Below are positions 52,112-61,368 of a stretch of 64,000 bases of DNA, piece after piece (the stretch's first letter is position 1; each line of letters opens with the position of its first letter). The stretch comes from Mycolicibacterium goodii. Lineage in GTDB: Bacteria > Actinomycetota > Actinomycetes > Mycobacteriales > Mycobacteriaceae. The position numbers and the translations under genes are program-made. The stretch is from positions 3,100,001 to 3,164,000 of the forward strand of contig NZ_CP092364.2 in NCBI RefSeq assembly GCF_022370755.2, written 5' to 3'. The notes under the pieces were generated by a model that searched no databases, was not told the origin of the DNA, and was given only the letters and a program-made list of their open reading frames with translations.

Positions 52112-53791
52112 GTGCCTGGACTTCGTAGCTTCACCGGCAGGGCCGTGGCCCGACTGCTCGGTCTGCCGCCTCACAGCACCGACTTCACCGTCCACCACGG
52201 CCTTCGCGTGCCCATGCGCGACGGTGTCGAGCTGGTCGCCGACCACTACGCACCCCACACCGCGCGTCCGGCGGGCACGCTGCTGGTGCGTGGACCGTAC
52301 GGCCGGCGGTTCCCGTTCTCGGCGATCTTCGCCGAGGTGTACGCCGCCCGCGGGTACCACGTGGTGCTGCAGAGTGTGCGCGGCACGTTCGGTTCGGGTG
52401 GCGAGTTCACCCCGATGGTCCACGAGATGGACGACGGTGCCGACACCGTCGTGTGGTTGCGCACCCAACCGTGGTTCACCGGATCGTTCGCCACCGTGGG
52501 CCTGTCCTATCTGGGTTTCACCCAGTGGGCGCTGCTCGCAGACCCCCCACCGGAGATGAAGGCCGCCGTCATCACCGTCGGCCCGCACGACTTCAGTCAA
52601 TCGGCCTGGGGCACCGGCTCCTTCACCCTCAACGACTTCCTGGGTTGGAGTGCGATGGTGGCCCGCCAGGAAGAGCCCGGCGTGGTGCGCGCGCTGGCCC
52701 GTCAGTTGCGCTCACCGGCCGAGGTCGCCAAGGCCGCCGCCGGCGTGCCCGCCGGCGCGTCGGGCCGACGGCTGCTCGGCGAGGGTGCGCCCTGGTTCGA
52801 GTCCTGGCTGGAGCATCCCGACCGCGACGACCCGTTCTGGGACAGGCTGCGGTTCAACGAGGCCGTCGAACACGTCGAGGTGCCGATCCTGCTGCTCAGC
52901 GGTTGGCAGGACCTGTTCCTGGACCAGACGCTGGAGCAGTACACGCAACTGCACCGGCGTGGTGTGCCCGTCGCGATGACCGTCGGTCCGTGGACGCACA
53001 CGCAGATGATGACCAGGGGTGCGCCGACCGTGATCGGCGAATCCCTCGACTGGCTGGGCACCCATCTCGCGGGCGACACCGGCAGCGGTGCCCGCAACCA
53101 CGTCCGGATCTTCGTCAACCACCACGGCTGGATCGACCTGCCCGAGTGGCCGCCCACCGACTGGCCGACGCGCGGTGAGCACGAGTTGTTCCTGCAGCCC
53201 ACGGGGCGGCTCACCGACAGCGCCCCGTCGCCGACGGCTCCCCCGTCGTCGTTCACCTACCACCCGGCACGCCCCACGCCGACGATCGGTGGCCGCCTGC
53301 TGGCCAGGGAGGGCGGCTACCGCGACGACACACGGCTGGCCGGGCGCGACGACGTCGTCACCTTCACGGGCGATCCGCTGCCCGCCGACCTCTACGTGGT
53401 CGGCAACCCCGTGGTCGAACTGGTACACAGCTGCGACAACCCACACAACGACGTGTTCGTCCGGATCAGCGAGGTCGACGCCAAGGGGCGGTCCCGCAAC
53501 GTCACCGACGCGTTCCGACGGCGGACCGGTCAGGTCGGCACGCCCGAGCCGTTGCGGCTCGAGTTCGACGCCGTGGCACATCGTTTCGCGGCAGGTACCC
53601 GGATTCGGCTGCTGGTGGCCGGCGGATCGCATCCGCGGTTCGCGCGCAACCTGGGCACCGGTGAACCACAGGTCTCCGGCTCACGCCTGGTGCGGGCGCG
53701 GCATTCGGTGCACCACGGCGACGGTGGCGTGTCGCGATTGATCCTGCCTGCGGGTTCGACGCCGCCGGTGGGTCTCCCGTTAAGGCACTGA
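52112..53791 (+). CDS. CocE/NonD family hydrolase
   Basis: 559 residues. An alpha/beta hydrolase domain with nucleophile GLSYLG (Ser132), preceded by VRGPYGRR and VLQSVRGTFGSGG, which are typical of the X-Pro dipeptidyl-peptidase/CocE group. A C-terminal jelly-roll domain follows (about 330-559; PLPADLYVVGNPVVEL, RLLVAGGSHPRFARN). It probably cleaves an ester or amide of unknown identity. GTG start at 52112; co-directional with the DUF3558 gene. Confidence 0.9.
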   Translation: MPGLRSFTGRAVARLLGLPPHSTDFTVHHGLRVPMRDGVELVADHYAPHTARPAGTLLVRGPYGRRFPFSAIFAEVYAARGYHVVLQSVRGTFGSGGEFTPMVHEMDDGADTVVWLRTQPWFTGSFATVGLSYLGFTQWALLADPPPEMKAAVITVGPHDFSQSAWGTGSFTLNDFLGWSAMVARQEEPGVVRALARQLRSPAEVAKAAAGVPAGASGRRLLGEGAPWFESWLEHPDRDDPFWDRLRFNEAVEHVEVPILLLSGWQDLFLDQTLEQYTQLHRRGVPVAMTVGPWTHTQMMTRGAPTVIGESLDWLGTHLAGDTGSGARNHVRIFVNHHGWIDLPEWPPTDWPTRGEHELFLQPTGRLTDSAPSPTAPPSSFTYHPARPTPTIGGRLLAREGGYRDDTRLAGRDDVVTFTGDPLPADLYVVGNPVVELVHSCDNPHNDVFVRISEVDAKGRSRNVTDAFRRRTGQVGTPEPLRLEFDAVAHRFAAGTRIRLLVAGGSHPRFARNLGTGEPQVSGSRLVRARHSVHHGDGGVSRLILPAGSTPPVGLPLRH

Positions 53792-53796
53792 ACACG

Positions 53797-54369
53797 TCAC
53801 CCCACCGAACGCCGCACCCGAGCCGCGATGTCGCGCAGGTACGCCGCGTCGTGCACGGGTGGCGCGGTCTGCGCCCGCACCGGCAGGTCGACCCAGCTCC
53901 TGCAGCCGCCATAGTCGGGGGTGCGCGCCAGCGCGACCGGATCCACGAGGGGGCTGACCTGCATCACCAGCACGGTCAGCCGGTGTCTGGGCCGGAAGTC
54001 CAACCGGTCGGCGCGCACCGATTCAGCGGTCCAGATGTGCAGATCCGCGATCTCGTCGATCGACTCGGGTCGCTCGACGGGCACGGCCGCGACGACGTTG
54101 GCCGCCGCCCGGATCGTCAGTGTGTCCTCGGTGCTGTCGGCGGCGGCCGCGGCCAGCAGATCGCGGTGTTCGGGGCGCACGCGTTCGGCGTGGCTGTGCG
54201 CGACCGTCGGGAACAGCAGGAACTGTCCTGTGCCGGGGGGCGCCGCCTCGAACCGCTTCTCGTGGATCCCGCCCTTGCGCAGCAGCACGGTCTGACGACC
54301 GTCGAGCATCGCGTGGATCGCCGCGCTCCACTCCTTGAGCGCGGTCTGACACACCGAGGGTGCGCTCAC
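53797..54369 (-). CDS. DUF1802 family protein
   Basis: 190 residues from the GTG at 54369. The family pattern ALKEWSAAIHAMLDGRQTVLLRKGGIHEK, then QFLLFPTVAHSH and LHIWTAESV, is visible. These proteins have no established activity. The GTG overlaps the stop of the DUF2277 gene by 4 nt (GTGA), so the two are co-translated. A longer frame reaching 55296 runs antisense through the enoyl-CoA hydratase gene and is rejected. Confidence 0.8.
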   Translation of the reverse strand: MSAPSVCQTALKEWSAAIHAMLDGRQTVLLRKGGIHEKRFEAAPPGTGQFLLFPTVAHSHAERVRPEHRDLLAAAAADSTEDTLTIRAAANVVAAVPVERPESIDEIADLHIWTAESVRADRLDFRPRHRLTVLVMQVSPLVDPVALARTPDYGGCRSWVDLPVRAQTAPPVHDAAYLRDIAARVRRSVG

Positions 54370-54632
54370 CGCGCGGCCATTCGGGCGCGAACCTCCGGAC
54401 GACGCAGCGGCGGAACGGATTTCGGTGGCTGGCGCCGCGGTGCCAGCCCGGCGAGCAGCCGGGTCGTGGTCGCGGTGACCTCGGCGACCGCGGTCTCGAA
54501 CGCCTCGACGTTGGCCCCGGTCGGGCGCGTGATGCCGCTGACCTTGCGCACGTACTGACGTGCCGCGGCCTCGATCTCTTCGGCGGTGGCGGCGGGCTCC
54601 AGCCCCCGCAACTCGGTGATGTTCCGGCACAT
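54366..54632 (-). CDS. DUF2277 family protein
   Basis: 88 residues from ATG at 54632 (MCRNITELRGLEPAATAEEI). The N-terminal MCRNI.LRGLEP pattern is the DUF2277 hallmark, followed by a helical ARQYVRKVSG segment and a basic C-terminus. It is divergent from the enoyl-CoA hydratase gene (46-nt gap) and coupled to the DUF1802 gene. Function unknown. Confidence 0.8.
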   Translation of the reverse strand: MCRNITELRGLEPAATAEEIEAAARQYVRKVSGITRPTGANVEAFETAVAEVTATTTRLLAGLAPRRQPPKSVPPLRRPEVRARMAAR

Positions 54633-54678
54633 GAGACCCACGATAGGCGCGTCTCGGTCGGCAGTTACGGTGAGCGGC

Positions 54679-55437
54679 ATGGCTGACACCCCCGTTCTGC
54701 TCATCGACACGACCGACCGCGTCCGGACTTTGACGCTGAACCGGCCGGAGTCCCGCAACGCGCTTTCGGCGGAGCTTCGAAGCGTGTTCTTCCATGCGCT
54801 GCGCGAAGCCCAGAGTGACGACGACGTCGACGTCGTGATCGTCACCGGGGCCGACCCGGTGTTCTGTGCCGGCCTCGATCTCAAGGAACTCGGTGCCACG
54901 ACCGAGCTGCCCGACATCTCGCCCAAGTGGCCGGACATGTCCAAACCGGTGATCGGGGCGATCAACGGGGCCGCGGTCACCGGCGGGCTGGAGTTGGCGC
55001 TGTACTGCGACATCCTGATCGCGTCCGAGAACGCCCGGTTCGCCGACACCCACGCCCGCGTGGGCCTGCTGCCGACGTGGGGGTTGTCGGTGCGGTTGCC
55101 CCAGAAGGTCGGCGTCGGCCTGGCCCGGCGGATGAGCCTGACCGGTGACTACCTGTCGGCCGAGGATGCACTGCGTGCCGGTCTGGTCACCGAGGTCGTG
55201 CCGCACCACGAGCTGTTGCCCGCGGCGCGACGCGTGGCCGCGGCGATCGTGGGCAACAATCAGGCCGCGGTGCGGGCGCTGCTGAGGTCCTGCCACCGCA
55301 TCGACGAGGCTCAGACCAACGAGGGCCTGTGGATCGAGGCCACATCGGCCAGGGCCTGGATGAGCACGGCCACCGGCGATGACATCGCCGCGAGTCGCGC
55401 GTCGGTGATCGAACGGGGCCGCGCGCAGGTGCGCTGA
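54679..55437 (+). CDS. Enoyl-CoA hydratase/isomerase family protein
   Basis: 252 residues, crotonase fold. It has LNRPESRNALSAEL, the CoA and oxyanion-hole segments FCAGLDLKEL and GAINGAAVTGGLELALYCDI, and FADTHARVGLLPTWGLSVRLP. The second catalytic Glu position (LLPTWG) carries Thr rather than the Glu of true hydratases, so an isomerase or other crotonase activity is possible. ATG at 54679; a GTG nine bases upstream is an alternative. Confidence 0.88.
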   Translation: MADTPVLLIDTTDRVRTLTLNRPESRNALSAELRSVFFHALREAQSDDDVDVVIVTGADPVFCAGLDLKELGATTELPDISPKWPDMSKPVIGAINGAAVTGGLELALYCDILIASENARFADTHARVGLLPTWGLSVRLPQKVGVGLARRMSLTGDYLSAEDALRAGLVTEVVPHHELLPAARRVAAAIVGNNQAAVRALLRSCHRIDEAQTNEGLWIEATSARAWMSTATGDDIAASRASVIERGRAQVR

Positions 55438-55979
55438 GAGCCGCGGCCTCTCGAAGCTGTGGTTACCGATCCCCGCACTCGCACTTCTGCTCGCTAACTA
55501 CAGCCTCGGCGTTACCGGACGAGAAAATCGGTGGACTCCCGGCCGTCGAGAGGGTTCGCTGGCGTTATCGGGACCTCGCCGCACATCAGCCGGAACTCGC
55601 ACGCAACATCGGTGCGGCCGACCCAGCCGATCTGCGCCACTGGCACGAGACCGCGGCGCTGCGTGCCATCCGATTTCGTACGGCCGCATCTGTTGCGACG
55701 GTCGGGGCGCTGGCCGTGGTACCGGGCGCCATCGGCTGGATCGCCGGCGACGAGATCAACTAAGAGGTCATCGCCACGCCCCACAACGGGCACGGCTCGG
55801 CGGTGTCCGCGCAGACCGCATGGGCGGCCACGGTCGCGACCGACCCGGACCGGTTCCTCGTCGGCACCATCGACCGGCACAACCCGGCATCACGGCTGAC
55901 GGCGGTACGTGCCGGGCGACCGCGCGTGCTCGACGATGTGTTCGTCGCCCTCGGTACCGCCCCGGCTCGCGGACGCTGA
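55436..55979 (+). pseudogene. Decayed gene for a small membrane-anchored protein
   Basis: Two frames give one coherent protein. Frame 2 from about 55454 reads KLWLPIPALALLLANYSLG, a membrane anchor. After an extra C at about 55520 the sense continues in frame 3 (EKIGGLPAVERVRWRYRDL, then HWHETAALRAIRFRTAASV and a second hydrophobic stretch). It meets TAA at 55761 and continues sensibly (EVIATPHNGHGSAV to LDDVFVALGTAPARGR) to TGA at 55977. A frameshift plus an in-frame stop, and no start codon, argue for a pseudogene. The family is not recognised. Confidence 0.6.
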
Positions 55980-56017
55980 CGCCGGCCGGTTAGGTTGGGG
56001 GCCTGTCTTTTTCCGTC

Positions 56018-56842
56018 GTGCTCGCCGTGCTGCTGGCAGCGTTTCTGCATGCCGTCTGGAACTCGTTGGCGCATGCGATCTCCGACCGGGTCGTCGGTTT
56101 CGCCCTGATCGGTGTGGTCGACGCCCTCGGCGGTGCGACCATGATCGCGGTGGGCGGTCTGCCGCCGACGGGTGCGTGGCCGTTCATCATCGCCTCGGCC
56201 GCCGTGCACGTGCTCTACAACCTGCTGCTGCTCGCGAGTTATCAACTCGGCGAGTTCAGTCAGATGTACCCGCTGGCGCGGGGCACGTCGCCGTGGCTGG
56301 TCGCCGTGGTGGCGCTCGTGGTGCTCGGCCACGACATGCCGGTCACCGAACTGGCCGGGGTGCTGACGATCTCGGCAGGTCTGATCGCGCTGGTGTTCCT
56401 CGGCGGCCGACCCACGCGCAAGGATCTTCCCGCGCTGGGTGCTGCGACGCTCACGGGCGTGACGATCGCCGGCTACACCGTGATCGACGGCGTCGGGGTG
56501 CAGCAGGCTTCGCTGCTGGCCTACACCGGGTGGATGTTTCTGCTGCAGGGTCCGCCGCTGGCGATCTTCGCCGCGATCCGCCGCGGTCCGCGCCTGCTCG
56601 GCGCCGTCCGCGATTGTGCGGTACCGGGTCTGGCCGGTGGGGCGATCTCGCTGGGCGCGTACACGATCGTGCTGGCCGCGCAGCGCACCGGCGCCCTGGC
56701 ACCCATCGCCGCGCTACGCGAGACCAGCATCGTGTTCGGTGCGTTGATCGGCGCGTTTTTCCTCGGGGAGCGACTCGGCGCGCGCCGCGCGATCGCATCG
56801 GCCGTGGTGCTCGCAGGTGTGCTGCTGATCAGCCTGCCGTGA
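56018..56842 (+). CDS. EamA/DMT-family transporter
   Basis: 274 residues, about ten membrane helices in two EamA halves. The first begins LAVLLAAFLHAVWNSLAHAISD (conserved HAxWN motif) and the second GAATLTGVTIAGYTVIDGVGV, ending FLGERLGARRAIASAVVLAGVLLI. DMT proteins export or import metabolites; the substrate cannot be read. GTG at 56018, with no obvious Shine-Dalgarno. The 3' end overlaps the opposing isomerase gene by 14 nt. Confidence 0.87.
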   Translation: MLAVLLAAFLHAVWNSLAHAISDRVVGFALIGVVDALGGATMIAVGGLPPTGAWPFIIASAAVHVLYNLLLLASYQLGEFSQMYPLARGTSPWLVAVVALVVLGHDMPVTELAGVLTISAGLIALVFLGGRPTRKDLPALGAATLTGVTIAGYTVIDGVGVQQASLLAYTGWMFLLQGPPLAIFAAIRRGPRLLGAVRDCAVPGLAGGAISLGAYTIVLAAQRTGALAPIAALRETSIVFGALIGAFFLGERLGARRAIASAVVLAGVLLISLP

Positions 56843-57662
56843 GCGACGGCGCCACCAGATCGCGGTACCGCTGTTTCATGGTGTCGATGACGACGTCCGG
56901 ATCGGTCGCCCAGACCTCCTCGTTGAAGATCTCGACTTCGACGTCGCCGTCGTAACCGGCGGCCCGGACCATTGCCGTGATCGCCCCGAAATCGATGACG
57001 CCGTCGCCCATCATCCCGCGGGACACCAACGGGTCGGCGGCCATGGGGACCAGCCAGTCGCACACCTGATAGGAGCTGATCCGATCTTGTTCGCCTGCGG
57101 CGGCGATGCCCTCGGCCAACTGGGGATCCCACCAGACGTGGAAGGTGTCGACGACGACGCCGACGGCCTCCGCCGGGTACGGCGCCGCAAGCGCGAGGGC
57201 CAGTCCGATGGTCGAGATCACCGCGCGGTCGGCGCAGAACACCGGGTGCAGGGGTTCCAGCGCCAACCGGACGCCGTGGTCGACGGCGTAGGGCACGAGC
57301 TTCTCGAGCCGCTGCACCACACGCTGTCTGGCGGCGGCGAGGTCGCGGTCGGGGACGCCGCCGACGACCAGGACCAGTTCCCGGGTCCCGAGAGTGGCGG
57401 CCTCCTCGATGGCGCGACGATTGTCGACCAGTGCGGCGTCCTCGTCGTACCCGGTCAGGAAACCGCCCCGGCACAGACTGGACACGCGAAGTCCGTTGTC
57501 GTGCACCAGCTTCGAAGCGATGTCCAGCCCCACCTCGGCCACCCGGTCGCGCCATGGCCCGATCGCCTCAAGCCCGGCCGCCGCAGCGGCCTCGACAGCC
57601 TCGCGCAGGGTGAGGCGTTTGGTGGTCATGGTGTTCAGGGACAGTCGTCTCTCGGCACTCAT
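56829..57662 (-). CDS. Sugar phosphate isomerase/epimerase family protein (TIM barrel)
   Basis: 277 residues. The AP-endonuclease-2-like TIM-barrel pattern is visible: LSLNTMTTKRLTLREAVEAAAAAGLEAIGPW, ELVLVVGG, RLALEPLHP (metal Glu), VGVVVDTFHVWWD (metal Asp and His) and VEIFNEEVW (metal Glu). ATG at 57662 overlaps the DUF993 stop by 4 nt. It is third gene of the minus-strand catabolic operon and probably isomerises a keto-sugar or inositol-like intermediate. Confidence 0.87.
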   Translation of the reverse strand: MSAERRLSLNTMTTKRLTLREAVEAAAAAGLEAIGPWRDRVAEVGLDIASKLVHDNGLRVSSLCRGGFLTGYDEDAALVDNRRAIEEAATLGTRELVLVVGGVPDRDLAAARQRVVQRLEKLVPYAVDHGVRLALEPLHPVFCADRAVISTIGLALALAAPYPAEAVGVVVDTFHVWWDPQLAEGIAAAGEQDRISSYQVCDWLVPMAADPLVSRGMMGDGVIDFGAITAMVRAAGYDGDVEVEIFNEEVWATDPDVVIDTMKQRYRDLVAPSLTAG

Positions 57663-58849
57663 GCCCGCACCCCGTTCGTCTCGAGAAACACGCGCATCCG
57701 GTGCGCGGCGCCGTCCGGGTCGGCGAGCAGGCCGGCGCGGTCGGCGAGGACGAACAGTTCGCAGAGATGCGTCAGGGACCGTCCGCTCGACAATCCGCCC
57801 ACCATCGTGAAACCGGGTTGCAGGCCGTTGAGCCACGCCAGGAACGCGATCCCGGTCTTGTAGTAGTACGTCGGCGCGGCGAAGATGTGTCGGCCCAGTG
57901 CGCGGGTGGATTCGAGGATCTCGCTCGCCTCCGCATCGTTGCCCTCGTCGAGCGCCTGCAGCGCGGTGGCGGCCGCGGGATAGATCGCGGCGAAGATGCC
58001 CAGCAACGCATCGGAATGGCCGTGATCGTCACCGATGATCAGTTCCGGGTAGTTGAAGTCGTCTCCCGTGTACAGCCGTACGCCGTCGGGCAGGGCGCGA
58101 CGCAAGGCGATTTCGTGCCCGGCGTCGAGCAGCGAGACCTTCACGCCGTCGACCTTGTCGACGTTGTTCGCGATCAGTTCGAGGAAAGTGGTTGTCGCGG
58201 TGTCGATCCGGTCAGATCCCCAATAGCCGCGCAGCGCCGGGTCGAACATCTCGCCCAGCCAGTGCAGGATCACCGGGCGGTCGGTGTGCGCGAGCACGGC
58301 CTCATAGACCGTCAGATAGTCCGCCGGTGACTGCGCCACGCGCGCCAGCGCCCGCGACGCCATGAGGATCACCTGCGCCCCGGCCTCGCGGACCACGTCG
58401 ATCTGTTCTCGGTAGGCATCGGTGATCATCGACAGCCCCCGATCCCCCGGCGGCACGTCGTCGAGAACAAGCTGATCCGTTCCGGCTCCGCATGCCAGCC
58501 GCCCTCCGACCGCGCCGGCCTCGGCGCCGCTGCGCCGGATCAGCTCGGCGGCCGCGCCCCAGTCCAGGCCCATGCCGCGTTGTGCGGTGTCCATCGCATC
58601 GGCCACGCCGAGTCCGTACGACCACAGCTCGCGCCGGTAGGCCATGGTGGCATCCCAATCGAGGTCAGCGGGCGCACCAGGGGTGTTGTCGGCCAAGGTT
58701 TTCGGGACCACGTGGGCCGCGGCGTAGGCGATGCGGGAGGTGATCGGGCGCTGCGGTCTGCGCCACGGCCCAGGTGGGCCGAGTTCGACACGCCGCAACT
58801 CGCCGTCGATGGGCAGTGACAGCACCGTGCCGGTGTGCAGCGCGGTCAC
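57659..58849 (-). CDS. DUF993 dihydrodipicolinate synthase-like protein
   Basis: 396 residues from GTG at 58849. It resembles DHDPS/aldolase-superfamily TIM barrels of the DUF993 type (LDWDATMAYRRELWSYGLGVADAMDTAQRG, VILHWLGEMFDPALRGYWG, VDGVKVSLLDAGHE with a candidate Schiff-base Lys, LYTGDDFNYPELI, YYYKTGIAFLAWLNG). It may be a lyase for the product of the oxidoreductase. It overlaps the genes on each side by 4 nt (GTGA and ATGA), so the three are one translational unit. Confidence 0.83.
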   Translation of the reverse strand: MTALHTGTVLSLPIDGELRRVELGPPGPWRRPQRPITSRIAYAAAHVVPKTLADNTPGAPADLDWDATMAYRRELWSYGLGVADAMDTAQRGMGLDWGAAAELIRRSGAEAGAVGGRLACGAGTDQLVLDDVPPGDRGLSMITDAYREQIDVVREAGAQVILMASRALARVAQSPADYLTVYEAVLAHTDRPVILHWLGEMFDPALRGYWGSDRIDTATTTFLELIANNVDKVDGVKVSLLDAGHEIALRRALPDGVRLYTGDDFNYPELIIGDDHGHSDALLGIFAAIYPAAATALQALDEGNDAEASEILESTRALGRHIFAAPTYYYKTGIAFLAWLNGLQPGFTMVGGLSSGRSLTHLCELFVLADRAGLLADPDGAAHRMRVFLETNGVRA

Positions 58850-60003
58850 AGCACGATCTCCGGCACATCGAGGCGCCTGCCTTCGGCGGAACTCTGCAGT
58901 CCCAGTTCGGCGAGTTGCACACCGCGGGCCGCCGACAGCAGGTCGTAGCGATGTGCACGGCCCGCGAGCACGTCGCGCAGGTACTCCTCCCACTGCAGTT
59001 TGAATCCGTTGTCCAGATCGGCATTGTCGGGAACCTCGAGCCACTGATCCCGGAATGCCTCGGTGACGGGGAGGTCGGGGTTCCAGACGGGCTTGGGGGT
59101 GTGCGCGCGGTGTTGCGCTCGGCAGCGGCGCAGGCCCGCGACCGCTGACCCGTGGGTGCCGTCGACCTGGAACTCGACGAGTTCGTCGCGGAACACCCGC
59201 ACCGCCCACGACGAATTGATCTGGGCGACAATCCCACCGGCGATCTCGAAGATCCCGTACACGGCGTCGTCGGCGGTCACCGGATAGGGCCGGTGCGCCT
59301 CGTCCCACCGCGTCGGGATGTGGGTGACGGCCTTCGCGGTGACGGTCTCGACCTTGCCGAGGATCCCTTCCATCACGTAGTTCCAGTGACAGAACATGTC
59401 GACGGTGATGCCGCCGCCGTCCTCGGCGCGGTAGTTCCAGCTCGGGCGCTGTGCAGGCTGACCGTCACCCTCGAACACCCAGTAGCCGAACTCGCCGCGC
59501 ATGGACAGGATCCGGCCGAAGAAGCCCTCGTCGACCAGACGCCGCAACTTGACCAGGCCGGGCAGGTACAGCTTGTCGTGCACGACACCTGCGGTGACAC
59601 CGGCGTTGCGCGCCATCCGCGCCAGTTCGACCGCCTCGGTGAGGGTTTCGGCCGTCGGCTTCTCGGTGTAGACGTGCTTGCCCGCCTTGATCGCGGCCGT
59701 GAGGGCCTCGAATCGACGCGAGGTGACCTGGGCGTCGAAGTACACGTCGACGGTCGGGTCGGAGATCACCGACGTGACGTCGGTCGTCCAGTGCTCGATG
59801 CCGTGCTCGGCGGCCATGTCGGCGAGCCGGTCGGCGTTGCGGCCGACAAGGATCGGCTCGACGGCGACGCGGGAGCCGTCCTCTGCGGTGAGACCGGTTT
59901 CGCGCAGCGGCAGGATGGAGCGGAGCAAGTGCTGACGGTAGCCCATCCGGCCGGTCACGCCGTTCATGGCAATGCGCAGGGTACGAGTCATACTGGTGGT
60001 CAT
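58846..60003 (-). CDS. Gfo/Idh/MocA family oxidoreductase
   Basis: 385 residues from ATG at 60003. The N-terminal Rossmann motif is the unusual NGVTGRMGYRQH rather than GxGxxG. The family EKP motif (VYTEKPTAETLTEAVEL) and a substrate-domain stretch with MFCHWNYV are present. It is predicted to oxidise a sugar, polyol or cyclitol with NAD(P). First gene of the minus-strand operon; promoter and operator lie between it and the divergent lacI-type gene. Confidence 0.88.
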   Translation of the reverse strand: MTTSMTRTLRIAMNGVTGRMGYRQHLLRSILPLRETGLTAEDGSRVAVEPILVGRNADRLADMAAEHGIEHWTTDVTSVISDPTVDVYFDAQVTSRRFEALTAAIKAGKHVYTEKPTAETLTEAVELARMARNAGVTAGVVHDKLYLPGLVKLRRLVDEGFFGRILSMRGEFGYWVFEGDGQPAQRPSWNYRAEDGGGITVDMFCHWNYVMEGILGKVETVTAKAVTHIPTRWDEAHRPYPVTADDAVYGIFEIAGGIVAQINSSWAVRVFRDELVEFQVDGTHGSAVAGLRRCRAQHRAHTPKPVWNPDLPVTEAFRDQWLEVPDNADLDNGFKLQWEEYLRDVLAGRAHRYDLLSAARGVQLAELGLQSSAEGRRLDVPEIVL

Positions 60004-60104
60004 CGAGGGATGCCTTATCTGATCGGCCGGCGACGCCGGCAAATGCGGTCGATTGACCTGCACCGCAGAACACGCCGTCGGGGCGTTCGCGATGTCAGCA
60101 CTTC

Positions 60105-60148
60105 GGAATGCGCTTTCCACGGTAAGCTCATGCGGCAGTCCCGGTCAA
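60105..60148 (-). promoter_or_regulatory. Promoter and LacI-type operator of the catabolic operon
   Basis: On the minus strand, TTGACC (60148-60143) and TACCGT (60124-60119) are separated by 18 nt. Directly after the -10 lies GGAAAGCGCATTCC (minus strand, 60118-60105), a LacI-type near-palindrome with a central CG. The same 14-mer recurs at 61309-61322. It serves the Gfo/Idh operon and may also affect the divergent regulator gene. Confidence 0.75.
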
Positions 60149-60203
60149 CCCGTGACTTTCGGCGTGGCCGACTCCACATCACGACATCACGGCGGGAGCT
60201 CAG

Positions 60204-61235
60204 ATGGCAGCGGTGACACTGCAGGACGTGGCGGCCCGCGCCGGCGTCTCTCAGGCGACGGCATCACGCGTGCTCAACGGCTCGAGCCGCATCCCGGGCG
60301 AAGGCGTAGCCGACCGGGTGCGCGCGGCCGCCCGCGAACTCGGATACGTCCCGAATGCGCAGGCCCAGGCCCTGGCCCGCGCTTCGACGGGCCTGCTGGG
60401 CCTGATCGTGCACGACATCGCCGACCCATACTTCTCGTCGATCGCCCGTGGCGTGCAGACGGCGGCCCGCACCGCACGCAAGCAGGTGCTGCTCGCGAGC
60501 ACCGACCGCGACTTCGACATCGAACGCGAATCGGTCAGCACGTTCATCGCGCACCGCGCCGACGCGATCGTCCTCGCCGGCTCGCGGCAGAGCGGCGATC
60601 TGGACCGCGACCTCGAAACCGAGTTCGGCCGGTACCGCGCCAACGGCGGTCGCGTCGTCGTCATCGGCCAGCCACTGGCCTTCGGTGGTGCCGTGGAGCC
60701 CGAAAACCACCTAGGCGCAGCACAATTGGCTGATGCACTGGTGGCGTCGGGACACACCCAGTTCGCGGTCATCGGCGGTCCGGGCAGCATTCGCACCGCC
60801 GTCGACCGGCGCAACGGGTTCGTGGAGGCGCTGGGCCGGCGTGGGCTGACGCCACTGGTGGAGGTCTCGGGCGAGTTCACGCGCGACGGCGGCTATTCCG
60901 CCGCACGTCGACTCGCAAGCGCACTGCAGCTCAGCCCGGGTGCGCCGGGAGAGCCGGTGTGCGTATTCGCGGTCACCGACGTGATGGCGATCGGCGCCGT
61001 CGCCGCCTGGCGCGAGCTGGGCCTCTCGGTGCCAGAGGATGTCGGGATCGCGGGGTTCGACGACATTCCGACGCTGCGGGACTACACGCCCGCGCTGACC
61101 ACCGTGGTCCTGCCGCTGCAGGACATCGGCGCCCGCGCGGTCGAGCTCGCACTACGTACCGAATCCGACTGCGATGACCTGCGAGAACGGATTCCGGGGC
61201 AGGTGGTCCTGCGTGACAGCACGCGCTTGCCGTGA
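60204..61235 (+). CDS. LacI-family transcriptional regulator
   Basis: 343 residues. N-terminal HTH VTLQDVAARAGVSQATASRVLNGSSRI, the hinge helix region (ELGYVPNAQAQALA), and a periplasmic-binding-protein-like effector domain (GLIVHDIADPYFSSIARGVQ, GVTL-type FAVTDVMAIGAVAA, PEDVGIAGFDDI). It probably represses both the Gfo/Idh operon and the ABC importer through the shared operator, and may regulate itself. The inducer is unknown but should be the transported compound or an early catabolite. Confidence 0.93.
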   Translation: MAAVTLQDVAARAGVSQATASRVLNGSSRIPGEGVADRVRAAARELGYVPNAQAQALARASTGLLGLIVHDIADPYFSSIARGVQTAARTARKQVLLASTDRDFDIERESVSTFIAHRADAIVLAGSRQSGDLDRDLETEFGRYRANGGRVVVIGQPLAFGGAVEPENHLGAAQLADALVASGHTQFAVIGGPGSIRTAVDRRNGFVEALGRRGLTPLVEVSGEFTRDGGYSAARRLASALQLSPGAPGEPVCVFAVTDVMAIGAVAAWRELGLSVPEDVGIAGFDDIPTLRDYTPALTTVVLPLQDIGARAVELALRTESDCDDLRERIPGQVVLRDSTRLP

Positions 61236-61266
61236 TGCGCCCCAAGCAGCGGGGACCATGGCATCG

Positions 61267-61322
61267 TTGACAGTGTGCGCTGAGTCACGTTAGGGTCGGA
61301 ATCGCTTCGGAAAGCGCATTCC
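61267..61322 (+). promoter_or_regulatory. Promoter and LacI-type operator of the ABC transporter operon
   Basis: TTGACA (61267-61272), an 18-nt spacer and TAGGGT (61291-61296) form a good housekeeping-type promoter. GGAAAGCGCATTCC (61309-61322) lies just downstream of the expected start, where a repressor would block elongation or initiation. It is identical to the operator before the catabolic operon, including the preceding CTTCGG shared on one strand. Confidence 0.8.
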
Positions 61323-61368
61323 CAACCCGGGTTCTCCTCCCGCGACACTGCAACCTTAGGACTCATCC

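Noticed and set aside
53797..55296. A single 499-residue minus-strand protein
   Set aside because: Only the first-third coordinates (53797-54369) show DUF1802 character. The rest is antisense to the enoyl-CoA hydratase and DUF2277 genes, with low-complexity Arg/His composition.
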